This document shows positions 1-9,380 of a stretch of 64,000 nucleotides of DNA, in pieces. The notes beneath the pieces are model-generated. The model had not been told where the DNA came from. It saw only the letters and a program-made list of their open reading frames with translations, and ran no database searches. A program made the position numbers and the translations under genes. Source of the stretch: Nocardioides sp. (GTDB taxonomy: Bacteria; Actinomycetota; Actinomycetes; Propionibacteriales; Nocardioidaceae); contig NZ_JASBRN010000074.1 of the NCBI RefSeq assembly GCF_030149505.1, positions 1 through 64,000 of the forward strand, read 5' to 3'. Each line of letters opens with the position of its first letter. Positions within the stretch are counted from its first letter, which is position 1.

Positions 1-119
1 ATCACGGTCCGGCCGGACTCGCGGGAGGCTTCGATCCGGCCGGCGTCGATCCAGCGCCGAAGGGTGTCGGTGCTCACGCCCAGCAGTTCCGCCGCCTCAG
101 CAATTCGGAAGGTGCTCAC
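1..119 (-). CDS. Partial helix-turn-helix regulator (N-terminus only)
   Basis: The first 39 codons of a minus-strand gene run off the left edge. The GTG at 119-117 opens VSTFRIAEAAELLGVSTDTL, followed by an arginine-tryptophan recognition helix (RRWIDAGRIEA). This is an excisionase/MerR-type helix-turn-helix. In actinobacteria such N-termini often belong to small TOBE-domain molybdate-responsive regulators, but the part that would show this lies outside the window. It is divergent from the DUF4245 gene with about 100 bp between them. Confidence 0.6.
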   Translation of the reverse strand, partial: MSTFRIAEAAELLGVSTDTLRRWIDAGRIEASRESGRTV

Positions 120-223
120 GCTCCAAGTGTGCCGCATCTGCGGCTGAAACACCCATCTGATGTCGCATGTGCGTCTCCGGCCCTGGTTGCGGCCTGCCTG
201 GATCGCCCTGCGACGATAGGAGG

Positions 224-769
224 GTGAGTCAGCAAGCAGGGCGGTACCAGCGCTCCGCCTCGGGCATGGTCGGAGCGATGATCGTGCTGCTCGCGATCAT
301 CGCCGTCTTCGTGGTGTTCCGGGCGGTCAACCGGACCGAGCCGGAGAGCGCCGTCCGGACCGTCGACTACCAGCCCGTCGTCGCGGCGGCTCGCGAACAG
401 GTCGACTTCCCGCTGCTGGCGCCACCGGAGCTGCCCGCGGGTTGGCGCGCGACGGTCGCCGAGTTCACGGTCACCCCGCCGTCGTGGCACCTGCGCGTGC
501 TGACCGAGGAGCAGCGCTACCTCGGTCTCGAGCAGTCGCGCTCGTCGGTCCGTGACATGGTCGCGACGTACGTCGACCGCGACGCGGTCCGCGGCGAGGC
601 CGTCGACGTGGGCGGGGAGTCGTGGCGGACGTGGACCGACTCCGGCGGCGACACCGCACTGGTCAAGACGGACCGGGAGGTCACCACCCTGCTCGTCACG
701 ACCGGCGACGTAGACCTGCTGATGCGCTACCTCGGGCTGCTGCAGGAGCAGCCGGCTGCCCTGCAGTAG
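224..769 (+). CDS. DUF4245 family membrane-anchored protein
   Basis: This 181-residue protein has a short basic N-terminus (RYQRSASGMVG), one membrane helix (AMIVLLAIIAVFVVF) and an extracytoplasmic domain with the layout of the actinobacterial DUF4245 family, whose function is unknown. The GTG at 224 was chosen because family members begin just before the RYQRSASGMVG-type segment. An AGGAGG lies directly against this GTG, closer than usual for a ribosome site, so the ATG at 266 (MVGAMIV) or a leaderless mRNA cannot be excluded. It converges with xseB, which ends at 815. Confidence 0.65.
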   Translation: MSQQAGRYQRSASGMVGAMIVLLAIIAVFVVFRAVNRTEPESAVRTVDYQPVVAAAREQVDFPLLAPPELPAGWRATVAEFTVTPPSWHLRVLTEEQRYLGLEQSRSSVRDMVATYVDRDAVRGEAVDVGGESWRTWTDSGGDTALVKTDREVTTLLVTTGDVDLLMRYLGLLQEQPAALQ

Positions 770-814
770 CGACGGGTCGGCGCGGTCCGCGGTGCAGTAG
801 CGCCGGGTCGGCGG

Positions 815-1051
815 TCACTCGGTGGGGGTGTCGCGCTCCTCGATGGCGGCGTCGAGCCGGCGCCGGGCGCCGTCGAGCCAGGCCTGGCAGATCCGGGCGA
901 GCTTCTCGCCGCGCTCCCAGAGCGCCAACGACTCCTCGAGGTCGGTCCCGCCGGCCTCGAGGCGCCGGACGACGTCCACCAGCTCCTCGCGGGCCTCCTC
1001 ATAGCTGAGCCCCTCGGTCGGGTCCTCGGCCTCGGTGCTCTTGTCGCTCAT
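815..1051 (-). CDS. xseB: Exodeoxyribonuclease VII small subunit
   Basis: The 78-residue product matches the XseB family in size and in its helical core ([20 protein letters not shown], then [19 protein letters not shown]). XseB subunits bind XseA to form exonuclease VII, which degrades single-stranded DNA from both ends into acid-soluble oligonucleotides in the cytoplasm. Its ATG overlaps the xseA stop by four bases (ATGA, 1048-1051), so the two are translationally coupled. The C-terminus is a short acidic tail. Confidence 0.93.
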   Translation of the reverse strand: MSDKSTEAEDPTEGLSYEEAREELVDVVRRLEAGGTDLEESLALWERGEKLARICQAWLDGARRRLDAAIEERDTPTE

Positions 1052-2340
1052 GCCGTGCGCTCCTCGGAGTCGTCGTCGGGTGGGCCGGGGTCGGCCGGCG
1101 CGCCGGAGGGCTTCGCGGCCGGGTCGGGCAGGACCTCGCTGACGACCGCGGCGAACCGGCCGTCGTGCACGCGGACCGAGACCGGGTCGTCCCGCTCCAC
1201 CTGGGCCGCTGCCGTCACGACGTGGCCGTCGCCGTCCTGCACGACCGCGTAGCCGCGCTCCAGCGTGGCCAGCGGGGACAGGCTGCGCACCCGTGCCAAC
1301 CGGTGCTCCAGGTCCCCGTGCGAACGGTCGAGCTGGTGGCCGAGCGTGCGGCGTGCCCGGTCACGCAGCTCGAGAACCTGGCCCGTCTGGTCGGCCAGCC
1401 CGCGATGGGGGTCCGCCAGGCTGGGCCGCTGCCGGACCGCGTCCAGTCGGGACTGCTCCTGGTCGACCCAGCCGACGATCACGCGGCGGCCCTGCTCGCG
1501 GAGCGCGGCCACGCGCTGGGTCTCCTCGGCGACGTCGGGAACGACCAGCTTCGCCGCGTCGGTGGGGGTCGAGGCGCGATGGTCGGCCACCAGGTCCAGC
1601 AGGGGACTGTCCTGCTCGTGTCCGATCGCGGAGACCACCGGCGTTCTCGTGGTGTGCACGGCACGGACCAGGCCCTCGTCGGAGAACGGCAGCAGGTCCT
1701 CGACCGAGCCGCCGCCGCGGGCGACGACGATGACGTCGACCTCGTCGTCGCGGTCCAGCGAGGCAAGACCCTCCATCACCTCGCGGGCGGCGTTCTGGCC
1801 CTGCATCGCCGCGTAGCGGACCGCGAACCGGACCGCCGGCCACCTCCGGCGGGCGTTCTCGAGGACGTCGCGCTCGGCCGCGGAGTTGGGGGCCGTGACG
1901 AGACCGACCGTCCCGGGCAGGAACGGCAGCGACTTCTTCAGCTCCCGGACGAACAACCCTTCCGCCGCCAGCAGCTGCCGCCGGCGTTCCAGCCGGGCGA
2001 GCAGCTCCCCGAGCCCGACCATCCGGATCTCGGTCGCGTAGAGGCTGAACGTGCCGCGGTTCGCGTAGTACGACGGCTTGGCGAGGACGACCACGCTGGC
2101 TCCCTCGACCACCGGCGGGTTCAGCGAGTCGAACACCTGCCGGCTGCACGTCACCCGGACGGAGATGTCCGCGACGGAGTCGCGCAGCGTGAGGAAGACG
2201 GTGTTGGTGCCCTGCCTCCGGTTGAGCTGCGCGACCTGCCCCTCGACCCAGACCGCGCCGAGCCGGTCGATCCACCCGCCGATGGCGTTGGCGACCGTGC
2301 GCACCGCGACGGGCGCGGCGGGGGAGGTCTCCAGGGCCAT
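1048..2340 (-). CDS. xseA: Exodeoxyribonuclease VII large subunit
   Basis: This 430-residue protein is the catalytic subunit of exonuclease VII. An N-terminal OB-fold DNA-binding region (about residues 15-115, starting near [20 protein letters not shown]) is followed by the XseA nuclease domain with the family blocks [18 protein letters not shown] and [19 protein letters not shown] helical region and a Pro/Asp-rich tail end the protein. The ATG at 2340 is followed by the expected short lead-in to the OB fold. It heads the xseA-xseB pair and is divergent from ispH across a 45-bp gap. Confidence 0.95.
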   Translation of the reverse strand: MALETSPAAPVAVRTVANAIGGWIDRLGAVWVEGQVAQLNRRQGTNTVFLTLRDSVADISVRVTCSRQVFDSLNPPVVEGASVVVLAKPSYYANRGTFSLYATEIRMVGLGELLARLERRRQLLAAEGLFVRELKKSLPFLPGTVGLVTAPNSAAERDVLENARRRWPAVRFAVRYAAMQGQNAAREVMEGLASLDRDDEVDVIVVARGGGSVEDLLPFSDEGLVRAVHTTRTPVVSAIGHEQDSPLLDLVADHRASTPTDAAKLVVPDVAEETQRVAALREQGRRVIVGWVDQEQSRLDAVRQRPSLADPHRGLADQTGQVLELRDRARRTLGHQLDRSHGDLEHRLARVRSLSPLATLERGYAVVQDGDGHVVTAAAQVERDDPVSVRVHDGRFAAVVSEVLPDPAAKPSGAPADPGPPDDDSEERTA

Positions 2341-2372
2341 GCGGCGAGGTTAGAGGGTGGTGCCGACGCCCG

Positions 2373-2378
2373 TACGAT
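2373..2378 (+). promoter_or_regulatory. -10 element for leaderless ispH
   Basis: TACGAT fits the actinobacterial TAnnnT -10 consensus and ends 7 nt before the ATG at 2386, so transcription should begin at or next to the start codon. No Shine-Dalgarno sequence is present. No clear -35 was found. Confidence 0.5.
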
Positions 2379-2385
2379 GGCAGGC

Positions 2386-3393
2386 ATGACGACCGACATG
2401 GGCATGCCGCCGGTGCTGACCCCCGACGAGGCCGACAAGGCGGTGCTGCTCGCAGCTCCCCGGGGCTACTGCGCCGGTGTCGACCGGGCCGTCGTCACCG
2501 TCGAGAAGGCGCTCGACCTCTACGGCGCCCCGGTCTACGTCCGCAAGCAGATCGTGCACAACAAGCACGTCGTCTCCGACCTCGAGGCCCGCGGCGCGAT
2601 CTTCGTCGAGGAGCTCGACGAGGTCCCGGAGGGCCAGACCGTCGTCTTCTCCGCGCACGGCGTCAGCCCCGCGGTGCACGACCAGGCCGCCGAGCGGCAG
2701 CTGAAGACCATCGACGCCACCTGCCCGCTGGTGACCAAGGTCCACCACGAGGCCCGTCGCTTCGCCTCCGACGACTACGACATCCTGCTGATCGGCCACG
2801 CCGGGCACGAGGAGGTCGAGGGCACCGCGGGCGAGGCGCCCGAGCACATCCAGCTGGTCGAGGGCCCCTGGGACGTCGACAAGATCGAGGTCCGCGACCC
2901 CGCCAAGGTCGCCTGGCTGTCGCAGACCACGCTCTCGGTCGACGAGACCCTGGAGACGGTCGCCGCGATCCGCGAGAAGTTCCCGCTGCTGCTCGACCCG
3001 CCCAGCGACGACATCTGCTACGCCACCCAGAACCGCCAGCTCGCGGTCAAGGAGATCGCCAAGGACGCCGACCTCGTGATCGTCGTCGGCTCCGGCAACT
3101 CCTCCAACTCCGTGCGCCTGGTCGAGGTGGCGCTCGAGGCCGGGGCCAAGGCCTCCTACCGCGTCGACGACGCCAGCGAGATCGACGAGGCCTGGCTCGA
3201 CGGCGTGCGCACCGTCTCGGTAACCTCCGGCGCCAGCGTGCCCGAGGCACTGGTCGACGGCGTGCTGGAGTTCCTCGCCGAGCGCGGCTACCCCGACGCG
3301 AAGGCCGTGCAGACCGCCGAGGAGTCGCTCATCTTCGCCCTGCCCAAGGAGCTGCGCCGCGACCTCAAGGCCGCGGCCGCAGCCCAGGGCTGA
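2386..3393 (+). CDS. ispH: 4-hydroxy-3-methylbut-2-enyl diphosphate reductase
   Basis: IspH (LytB) catalyses the last step of the MEP isoprenoid pathway, reducing HMBPP to IPP and DMAPP with a [4Fe-4S] cluster. The 335-residue protein has the three cluster cysteines in family context: [13 protein letters not shown] near the N-terminus, [16 protein letters not shown], and [23 protein letters not shown] and [11 protein letters not shown] supply substrate-binding His and Glu. The ATG at 2386 was chosen over in-frame ATGs at 2377 and 2398 because a -10 hexamer lies 7 nt upstream. It converges with the BcsB-like gene that ends at 3445. Confidence 0.95.
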   Translation: MTTDMGMPPVLTPDEADKAVLLAAPRGYCAGVDRAVVTVEKALDLYGAPVYVRKQIVHNKHVVSDLEARGAIFVEELDEVPEGQTVVFSAHGVSPAVHDQAAERQLKTIDATCPLVTKVHHEARRFASDDYDILLIGHAGHEEVEGTAGEAPEHIQLVEGPWDVDKIEVRDPAKVAWLSQTTLSVDETLETVAAIREKFPLLLDPPSDDICYATQNRQLAVKEIAKDADLVIVVGSGNSSNSVRLVEVALEAGAKASYRVDDASEIDEAWLDGVRTVSVTSGASVPEALVDGVLEFLAERGYPDAKAVQTAEESLIFALPKELRRDLKAAAAAQG

Positions 3394-3444
3394 GCCCGGG
3401 CCCCTGCCCGACCCCGCGGTACGCCGCCGGGCGGTCGTCCCGCA

Positions 3445-5445
3445 TCAGCGGCTCCCGCTCGCACCGGTCGCCGTCGTGGCACGTCGGCGGCGCTCGCGGC
3501 GCACCATGGCGACGACCTGCGTGACCAGCAGCAGCCCGAGGACCACCGCGGCGGCGACGAGGTAGGGCGCGTAGGTGTTCTCCCGCTCGGGCTCGGTGGT
3601 CGGGTCCGAGGGCGGGGCCGGGTCCGTGGTGATCGGGTCGCCGGAGCCGGGCAGGACGAGCGCGCCGCCGGCCCAGGCGGCCGCGCCGCGGTCGGTGACC
3701 CGGTCGAGCAGCAGGTCGACGAGCGGTCCGACGTCGGCCTGCGCCTCCCGGGGCGCCCAGGCTCCCAGCAGCAGCAGGTCGCGGTCGCGGTGCCGCACGG
3801 CCTGGAGCGCGGCGAACGGCTCGTCCAGGGGCAGCGCGTCCAGCCCGCCGCCGGCCTCGAGCGCCACCGGTGCCTGCACGGCCAGGGTGTCCTGGTCGTC
3901 GGCGCCGACGAGGAGGCCGGGCCGGTCGTCGGCGAGCAGGTCGTCGGCGTCCACCAGCTCGATCGCGAGCGGCAGGCCGGCGAGGCGCTGGAGCGCGGCG
4001 ACGAGCCGGGCGGCCCGCATCGTCTCCGTGACACGCGAGCGGCCGTCGGTCGCCACCCCGACGGGCAGCCTCCCGTTGAGGGCTGCGGGGAACCGGTCGA
4101 GCCCGGCGCGCGGGGTGGCGTCCGGCTCGTCCGGGGCGACCGGGGTGACGGTGCTGCGCGCACCGTCGAGCTCCACGGAGACCGGGAGCGTCGAGGTCGC
4201 CTCGGCGCAGCCGCCCGCCGGCGCCGCGGTGAGGGAGATCTCGAGCGTGCTGCCGGGGCCGACCCGGTCGGCCGGCACCGTGATGGGGAGGTCGAGCGTG
4301 CTCCCCTCGTCGGCTGCGAGGTCGCGGGACTCCAGCAGCACACCGTCGACCCGCACGTCCACCCGCGCGGTCGTGCCGTCGGCCACTGCCGTGCGGGACC
4401 CGACCAGCCGCACGTCGAGGTCGATCCCCGGGCCGCCGAGCAGGTCCCGGGGGAGCGGCACCTCCAGGACGGTGGTGCCCCAGCCGGCCAGGGTGGCGGC
4501 GGGCGTGCCGAGCTCGTCGAGGGTCAGGGGCTCGCCGCCCGTGGAGGTCGCCGGACCGCGCGCTGCAGCTGGCTCGCGCACGGCGTCGCGCACGACCTCG
4601 ACCAGCTCGGGACCGGGTCCGCGCAGCGCGAGGGTCCACAGCCCGAACCGCTGCTCGATGCCGCGGCTGAGGGTCCCCCCGGGCTCGAGCCGCACGACCC
4701 GCTGGCCCGCACCGACGCGGGGCAGCACGGCGTCGGCGGTCGACATCGCGACGGGCACGTCCTCGCCGTACCTCCTGCTGAGCAGCGCGACCACCTGCAG
4801 GCCTGCCTCGAGCAGGTCGTCGCGAGCCGAGCCCGGCACCACGACGTCGACCCGGCTGACGGCCTCGCCGAGGAAGGCACGCTCGGTGCTGGGAGGCCGC
4901 TCCGTGCCGCCGTGGAGCAGGCGCAGGTCGGTGAGGGTGGCGGCCACGCCGGGCGGGGCGCACCCACCGGTCCACTGCAGGGTCACGGGGAGCCGCCCGT
5001 CCCGGTCGAGGTCCGAGCGGCGCACGACCGTGCGCAGCGGCTGCCTCGGCTGGGCGGGGAGGGTCGCGGCGACGCGGTCGCCGACCAGCACCTGGAGCCG
5101 TCCGGCGCCGGTCGGGGCGGGAACCCCCGGCTCGACGGCGGCCACGCGGACCGTGCCGACGAGCCGCCGAAGCACCACGCCCTCGGGCACCGGCACCAGC
5201 ACGGTGCGGCGCTCGGCCTGCGTGGTCGACAGCGCGCCGGGCAGCCGTGCCTCGGCGGCGTACGCCGCCGCCGGCCCGCCCGGGAAGTCACCCGGTCCGG
5301 GCACCAGCCCGACGCCGACGACCAGTGCCGCCGCCGCGGCGACGAGGGCCGCGACGGGTCGGCTGCGTCGTGGGCGAGCGCCTCCGGCCGAGCCCCGGCG
5401 TGCGGACCGTCGATCGTCCGGCCGCGTGACGGCACCCTGCTCCAC
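3445..5445 (-). CDS. BcsB-like membrane-anchored exopolysaccharide protein
   Basis: The 666-residue exported protein has an N-terminal hydrophobic segment (about residues 30-50, PVAALVAAAAALVVGVGLVP), a long extracytoplasmic part and a C-terminal membrane helix (YAPYLVAAAVVLGLLLV) before a basic tail. Alternating beta-rich segments (LDLPITVPADRVGPGSTLEI, TTVLEVPLPRDLLGGPGIDL) and flavodoxin-like segments (RLVAALQRLAGLPLAIELVD) are those of BcsB, the accessory subunit of bacterial cellulose synthase. The start is a GTG. No glycosyltransferase (BcsA) gene is adjacent: ispH converges downstream and a YciO gene lies divergently upstream. The partner must therefore be elsewhere, or the protein serves another polysaccharide. 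Confidence 0.6.
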   Translation of the reverse strand: MEQGAVTRPDDRRSARRGSAGGARPRRSRPVAALVAAAAALVVGVGLVPGPGDFPGGPAAAYAAEARLPGALSTTQAERRTVLVPVPEGVVLRRLVGTVRVAAVEPGVPAPTGAGRLQVLVGDRVAATLPAQPRQPLRTVVRRSDLDRDGRLPVTLQWTGGCAPPGVAATLTDLRLLHGGTERPPSTERAFLGEAVSRVDVVVPGSARDDLLEAGLQVVALLSRRYGEDVPVAMSTADAVLPRVGAGQRVVRLEPGGTLSRGIEQRFGLWTLALRGPGPELVEVVRDAVREPAAARGPATSTGGEPLTLDELGTPAATLAGWGTTVLEVPLPRDLLGGPGIDLDVRLVGSRTAVADGTTARVDVRVDGVLLESRDLAADEGSTLDLPITVPADRVGPGSTLEISLTAAPAGGCAEATSTLPVSVELDGARSTVTPVAPDEPDATPRAGLDRFPAALNGRLPVGVATDGRSRVTETMRAARLVAALQRLAGLPLAIELVDADDLLADDRPGLLVGADDQDTLAVQAPVALEAGGGLDALPLDEPFAALQAVRHRDRDLLLLGAWAPREAQADVGPLVDLLLDRVTDRGAAAWAGGALVLPGSGDPITTDPAPPSDPTTEPERENTYAPYLVAAAVVLGLLLVTQVVAMVRRERRRRATTATGASGSR

Positions 5446-5518
5446 TGCTGCACCCCCCAGTGCTGGCGCCGGCCCGGTGCGCGACGTCCTCGGGTGAGAG
5501 AAGTACCCGTTGCGGGCT

Positions 5519-5524
5519 TAGGAT
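5519..5524 (+). promoter_or_regulatory. -10 element upstream of the YciO/Sua5 gene
   Basis: TAGGAT matches TAnnnT and ends 9 nt before the GTG at 5534. There is no Shine-Dalgarno sequence between them, which points to a leaderless or near-leaderless transcript. Confidence 0.4.
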
Positions 5525-5533
5525 CACACCCTT

Positions 5534-6157
5534 GTGGCGCGTTACCTGGATCTCCATCCCATCGACCCCCAGCCCCGGCTCGTGGGGCAGGTGGTCGCGG
5601 CCCTGCGCGACGACGACGCCCTGATCGCCTACCCGACCGACTCGGGCTACGCGCTGGGTTGTCGGGTGGGCAACCGCGACGGCCGAGACCGGATCCTGCG
5701 GATCCGCGGCCTCGACGACCGGCACCACTTCACCCTGGTCTGCGCCGACTTCGGCCAGCTCGGCCAGCTCGTGCACGTCGACAACGCCGCCTTCCGGGCG
5801 ATCCGCTCCTGCACGCCCGGGCCCTACACCTTCATCCTCCCCGGCACCCCGGAGGTTCCGCGGCGACTGCTGCACCCGAAGAAGAAGACCGTCGGCGTGC
5901 GCATCCCCGACCACCCGGTCGTGGCCGCGATCCTCGCCGAGCTGGGGGAGCCGCTGCTCTCGAGCTCGCTGATCCTGCCCGGCGAGACCGAGCCGCGCAC
6001 GATGGGCTGGGAGGTCAAGGAGGACCTCGACCACCAGGTCGACATCGTCCTCGAGGCCGGCGAGGTCCCGGCCGAGCCGACGACCGTCGTGGACTGGTCC
6101 GCCGGCGCCCCCGAGGTGCTGCGCCACGGTGCGGGAGACCCGTCTCGGTTTGAGTAG
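5534..6157 (+). CDS. YciO/Sua5 family protein (YrdC domain)
   Basis: This 207-residue single-domain protein belongs to the YrdC/Sua5/YciO superfamily, whose best-known members make threonylcarbamoyl-AMP for tRNA t6A. Visible family blocks are LIAYPTDSGYALGC (substrate pocket), FTLVCADFGQLGQLVHVDN, CTPGPYTFILPGTPEVPRRL and KKKTVGVRIPDHPVVAAIL. Size and the absence of a C-terminal Sua5 domain make it the YciO type, whose role in t6A synthesis is less certain. It starts with GTG and lies just upstream of a secreted protein gene. Confidence 0.8.
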   Translation: MARYLDLHPIDPQPRLVGQVVAALRDDDALIAYPTDSGYALGCRVGNRDGRDRILRIRGLDDRHHFTLVCADFGQLGQLVHVDNAAFRAIRSCTPGPYTFILPGTPEVPRRLLHPKKKTVGVRIPDHPVVAAILAELGEPLLSSSLILPGETEPRTMGWEVKEDLDHQVDIVLEAGEVPAEPTTVVDWSAGAPEVLRHGAGDPSRFE

Positions 6158-6182
6158 ACGAGACGGGTGGGAGGAACGCCCT

Positions 6183-7334
6183 GTGACCTGGAACACCCGC
6201 GCCCGTACCCGCACGCTCGCCCCCGTCCTCCTGACTGCTGTCACCGCCTGCGCCGTCGCCGCCGTGCCGATGCAGGCGGCCTCGGCCTCCGACTCCTCGC
6301 CGACCACTTCCACGGTGACGGGCGCTGGGACAGGGGCTCAACCGGCGTTGACCGCCGAGAACCAGGCCGTGGTCGATGCCTTCGAAGAGCGTCTGCGGGC
6401 GGCGAGCGACGAGACCGCGGCTGCCGCGCAGGTCGGTTGGGAGGCGACCCGCACCGACGACTTCAGCGGCGAGGTGCTGACCTACACCACCGCCCTCGAC
6501 CCGGTGGCCAAGGTCGCGCGGGAGCAGGCTCCGGCCGAGCTGGGGTCGGGAGTCACCCTGTTCGACCTCCGACGCTTCCGGGCGTTCGAGGACCTGCCTG
6601 CGCTGACCGACAAGGTCGACATTCGTCGCGTGCGCAGCGTGCTGCCGGACCAGCGGGTGTGGGTGCGTGACGAGTTCGAGCCTGACCGGTACAGCATCGA
6701 GCACCCCAGCCGCTTCCTGCTGCTGCTCGCCGGTGACCTGGGTGCCAGCGGGGTGGCGGCGATGGCCCGGACAGCCGAGGCCGAAGGACTCCCCCTGACC
6801 TCGACCAGCGCGCCCACCGAGACGGGTGGTGAGCAGCTGCGGCTCGAGGCCGGTGAGTCCGGTGAGGCGGGTCTGCTGGTCTTCACCTTCGACGCCGACG
6901 GCGCGCTGGTGTCCTACGAGGAGGAGTTCACGAGCCCGGCCGTCGACGGTGGGCGGGTGACGACGACCCTGACGCATACCTGGGAGTACGGCGACCAGCA
7001 GCTGGCCCTGCCCGAGAAGGGCACGAGCGTGCGCCAGGAACGCGTCGTCGACCTGCTGCGTGCCCAGTCACGTGCCGACGTGGCCGACGAGGTCATCCTG
7101 TTGGCCCTCGGCACGTCGAGCACCCCCCGGCAGCTGGTCCGGCGCGCTCGTGGCGGCGACGTCCCGACCTACACCCGGCTCACGGCGCGGGTCCTGCCCG
7201 GCCGCCTGGTCTCGCTGCGGTACCGCGACGCGGAAGCGGGGCTGACCCACACGATCCTGTTCCGGGTGGAGCGGGGCGAGGTCAGCATCGTGGACCGCAC
7301 CACGGAGGCCTTCCAGCCCCTGTGGGTCGGCTGA
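6183..7334 (+). CDS. Secreted protein of unknown function
   Basis: The 383-residue product starts at the GTG at 6183, which has a good ribosome site (GGGAGGA, about 8 nt upstream). An ATG-initiated extension from 6129 lacks one and would overlap the previous gene. The N-terminus is an export signal (RTRTLAPVLLTAVTACAVAA). VTAC could be a lipobox, but the following AVPMQAASAS also gives a signal-peptidase I site, so lipoprotein or free secreted protein is undecided. The remainder is acidic with no recognised domain or catalytic motif. It converges with rmuC, 6 bp away. Confidence 0.7.
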   Translation: MTWNTRARTRTLAPVLLTAVTACAVAAVPMQAASASDSSPTTSTVTGAGTGAQPALTAENQAVVDAFEERLRAASDETAAAAQVGWEATRTDDFSGEVLTYTTALDPVAKVAREQAPAELGSGVTLFDLRRFRAFEDLPALTDKVDIRRVRSVLPDQRVWVRDEFEPDRYSIEHPSRFLLLLAGDLGASGVAAMARTAEAEGLPLTSTSAPTETGGEQLRLEAGESGEAGLLVFTFDADGALVSYEEEFTSPAVDGGRVTTTLTHTWEYGDQQLALPEKGTSVRQERVVDLLRAQSRADVADEVILLALGTSSTPRQLVRRARGGDVPTYTRLTARVLPGRLVSLRYRDAEAGLTHTILFRVERGEVSIVDRTTEAFQPLWVG

Positions 7335-7340
7335 CCCCGG

Positions 7341-8405
7341 TCAGCCGACCTCCGGCACCGGGTCCTCGCCCGCCCGGCGCTCCTCGCCTCTACGTTCCAC
7401 GGCCCGCAGGTCCACCGGCCTCGGGGCCGGCAGCTCCTCGTCGGTGACGGCGAGCTCGCTGAAGCGTCGCGCCGAGACCAGCACCCGCGAGTCCAGCGAG
7501 CCCATGGCGGCGTTGTAGGAGCCCACGGCGGCGTTGAGGCTGCGCCCGACCCGGTCGAGGTGGCCGTCGAGGGTCTGCAGCCGCCCGTGCAGCTCGCGTC
7601 CGAGCCGGTGGATCTCCTGCGCCTGGGCGGCGAGCGCCTCGTGCTGCCAGCCGTGGGCCACGGTGCGGAGCAGGGCGATGAGCGTCGTGGGGGAGGCGAG
7701 CACGACCTGGCGGGTGGCGGCGTGCTCGAGCAGGCCGGGATCGGCGTCGAGCGCGGCGGAGAGGAAGGACTCGGCGGGCACGAACAGCACGACGAACTCC
7801 GGTGTCGCCTCCAGCGCCCGCCAGTAGGCCTTCGACCCGAGCTGGTCGACGTGCGTGCGCACCTGGCGGGCGTGGCGCTGCAGGTGCTGGTCGCGCTCGG
7901 CGTCATCGCCGGCCGCCGTGGCGTCGAGGTAGGCGTCCAGCGGGACCTTGGCGTCCACGACCACGTCGCGCCCGCCCGCGAGGTGCACCACCAGGTCGGG
8001 CCGCAGCGCGCCCTGCTCCAGGCGAACCTGCTCGGAGAAGTCGCACCGGTCCACCAGGCCGGCGAGCTCGACGGTGCGCCGCAGGTGCAGCTCGCCCCAG
8101 CGCCCGCGCACCTGCGGGCGGCGCAGCGCGGTCGTGAGCTGGTGGGTCTCGCGCCGCAGGCCCTCGGCGCTGCGGCGTACGTCGTCGACCTGCTGGTGCA
8201 GCTGGCCCTGCCACGAGGACCGCGCGTGCTCGAGGTCGCGCAGGTGGTCGTGGAGTCGGTCCAGGCCCTCCAGCACGTCGTGCACCTCCGGGTCCACCGC
8301 GGAGGCCGGGCGCCGCAGCACGCCGAGGGCCAGCCCCAGCGCGAGGCCGAGGCCGATCCCGACGAGCAGCACCAGGAGGAGCGCGAGGGTGGTGGAGAGG
8401 CTCAT
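7341..8405 (-). CDS. rmuC: DNA recombination protein RmuC
   Basis: RmuC limits recombination at short inverted repeats and has a restriction-endonuclease-like fold. This 354-residue protein shows the family layout: an N-terminal membrane helix (TLALLLVLLVGIGLGLALGL), a helical/coiled-coil region (VDDVRRSAEGLRRETHQL), then the nuclease-like core with DLVVHLAGGRDVVVDAKVPL, where the Asp...Asp-Ala-Lys fits the active site, and VLFVPAESFLSAALDADPGL. The C-terminus (RVLVSARRFSEL) is conserved in the family. It is followed on the same strand by nothing and converges with the secreted protein at 7334. Confidence 0.9.
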   Translation of the reverse strand: MSLSTTLALLLVLLVGIGLGLALGLALGVLRRPASAVDPEVHDVLEGLDRLHDHLRDLEHARSSWQGQLHQQVDDVRRSAEGLRRETHQLTTALRRPQVRGRWGELHLRRTVELAGLVDRCDFSEQVRLEQGALRPDLVVHLAGGRDVVVDAKVPLDAYLDATAAGDDAERDQHLQRHARQVRTHVDQLGSKAYWRALEATPEFVVLFVPAESFLSAALDADPGLLEHAATRQVVLASPTTLIALLRTVAHGWQHEALAAQAQEIHRLGRELHGRLQTLDGHLDRVGRSLNAAVGSYNAAMGSLDSRVLVSARRFSELAVTDEELPAPRPVDLRAVERRGEERRAGEDPVPEVG

Positions 8406-8490
8406 GGCGCCATGGTGGCGGCGGCCACCGACAACGGCGCCCGCGCGGCTCCCGTGCGTGTCGCGACGACCGCGGGGAGGCGCAGTCGGG

Positions 8491-9291
8491 TCAGTCGGCC
8501 AGGTCGACGACCACCGGCGCGTGGTCCGAGGGGTTGCCGGTGCCCTGGGCCGGGTCGCGCTCGTCGCGGTCGACGAAGGCGCCGGTCACCCGCGCGGCGA
8601 CCTCCGGCGACCCGAGCACGAAGTCGATCTTCAGGCCCCGGTCGCGCTCGAAGCGCTGCCGGTAGTAGTCCCAGTAGGTGTAGCCCGGTGCGTGCTCGCG
8701 GGTGACCTCGGCCCAGCCGTCGTCGAGGAAGCGCTGGAACGCCTCCCGCTCGGGCGGCGTGACATGGGTGCTGTTCCTGAACTGGCTGACGTCGAAGACG
8801 TCGTCGTCGGTCGGGCAGATGTTCCAGTCGCCGACCATCGCCGTCGGGGTGCCCAGCCAGTCGCCGGCGGCCTCGCGCAGCCGCGCCAGCCAGTCGAGCT
8901 TGTAGACGTAGTGCGGGTCGGCCGGCTTGCGGCCGTTGGGGACGTACAGGCTCCACACCCGTACGCCGCCGCAGACCGCCCCCAGCGCCCGGGCCTCCGC
9001 GGCGACCGGCTCGCCGTACCCCGGCATCCCGGGGAAGCCCACCGTGACGTCGTCGAGGCCGACCCGGCTCACGATCGCCACACCGTTCCACTGGTCGTGC
9101 CCGACGGCCGCGACGTCGTACCCGCGCGACTGCAGCCCCATCAGCGGGAGCTGGTCCTCGCGGGCCTTGGTCTCCTGCAGGGCCAGGACGTCGACCTCGT
9201 GCCGGTCGAGGAAGGCCTCCACGCGGTCGATGCGGGTGCGGAGGGAGTTGACGTTCCAGGTGGCCAGGCGCACTGGCTCATCTTCCTGCAT
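8491..9291 (-). CDS. xthA: Exodeoxyribonuclease III
   Basis: This 266-residue enzyme is an exonuclease III/AP endonuclease of base-excision repair. Motifs in order are RLATWNVNSLRTRIDRV, LALQETK (metal-binding Glu), YVPNGRKPADPHYVYKLDWL, GDWNICPT (Asp/Asn), LKIDFVLGS and the terminal NPSDHAPVVVDLAD (catalytic Asp-His). The ATG at 9291 gives a product that begins five residues before the core; the reading frame is open further upstream but would overlap the promoter of the divergent protease gene. rmuC follows on the same strand after 85 bp. Confidence 0.92.
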   Translation of the reverse strand: MQEDEPVRLATWNVNSLRTRIDRVEAFLDRHEVDVLALQETKAREDQLPLMGLQSRGYDVAAVGHDQWNGVAIVSRVGLDDVTVGFPGMPGYGEPVAAEARALGAVCGGVRVWSLYVPNGRKPADPHYVYKLDWLARLREAAGDWLGTPTAMVGDWNICPTDDDVFDVSQFRNSTHVTPPEREAFQRFLDDGWAEVTREHAPGYTYWDYYRQRFERDRGLKIDFVLGSPEVAARVTGAFVDRDERDPAQGTGNPSDHAPVVVDLAD

Positions 9292-9380
9292 TGCAGAAAG
9301 GTGGTGCGGCCGGGCCCTTCCTGGCCGGGGACGCAGCGGGTTGGACTGCACGGCACACCGACCCTGGAGGGAACACACCC

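Noticed and set aside
2377..2385. Earlier in-frame ATG for ispH
   Set aside because: It overlaps the predicted -10 hexamer; a leaderless start at 2386 fits better.
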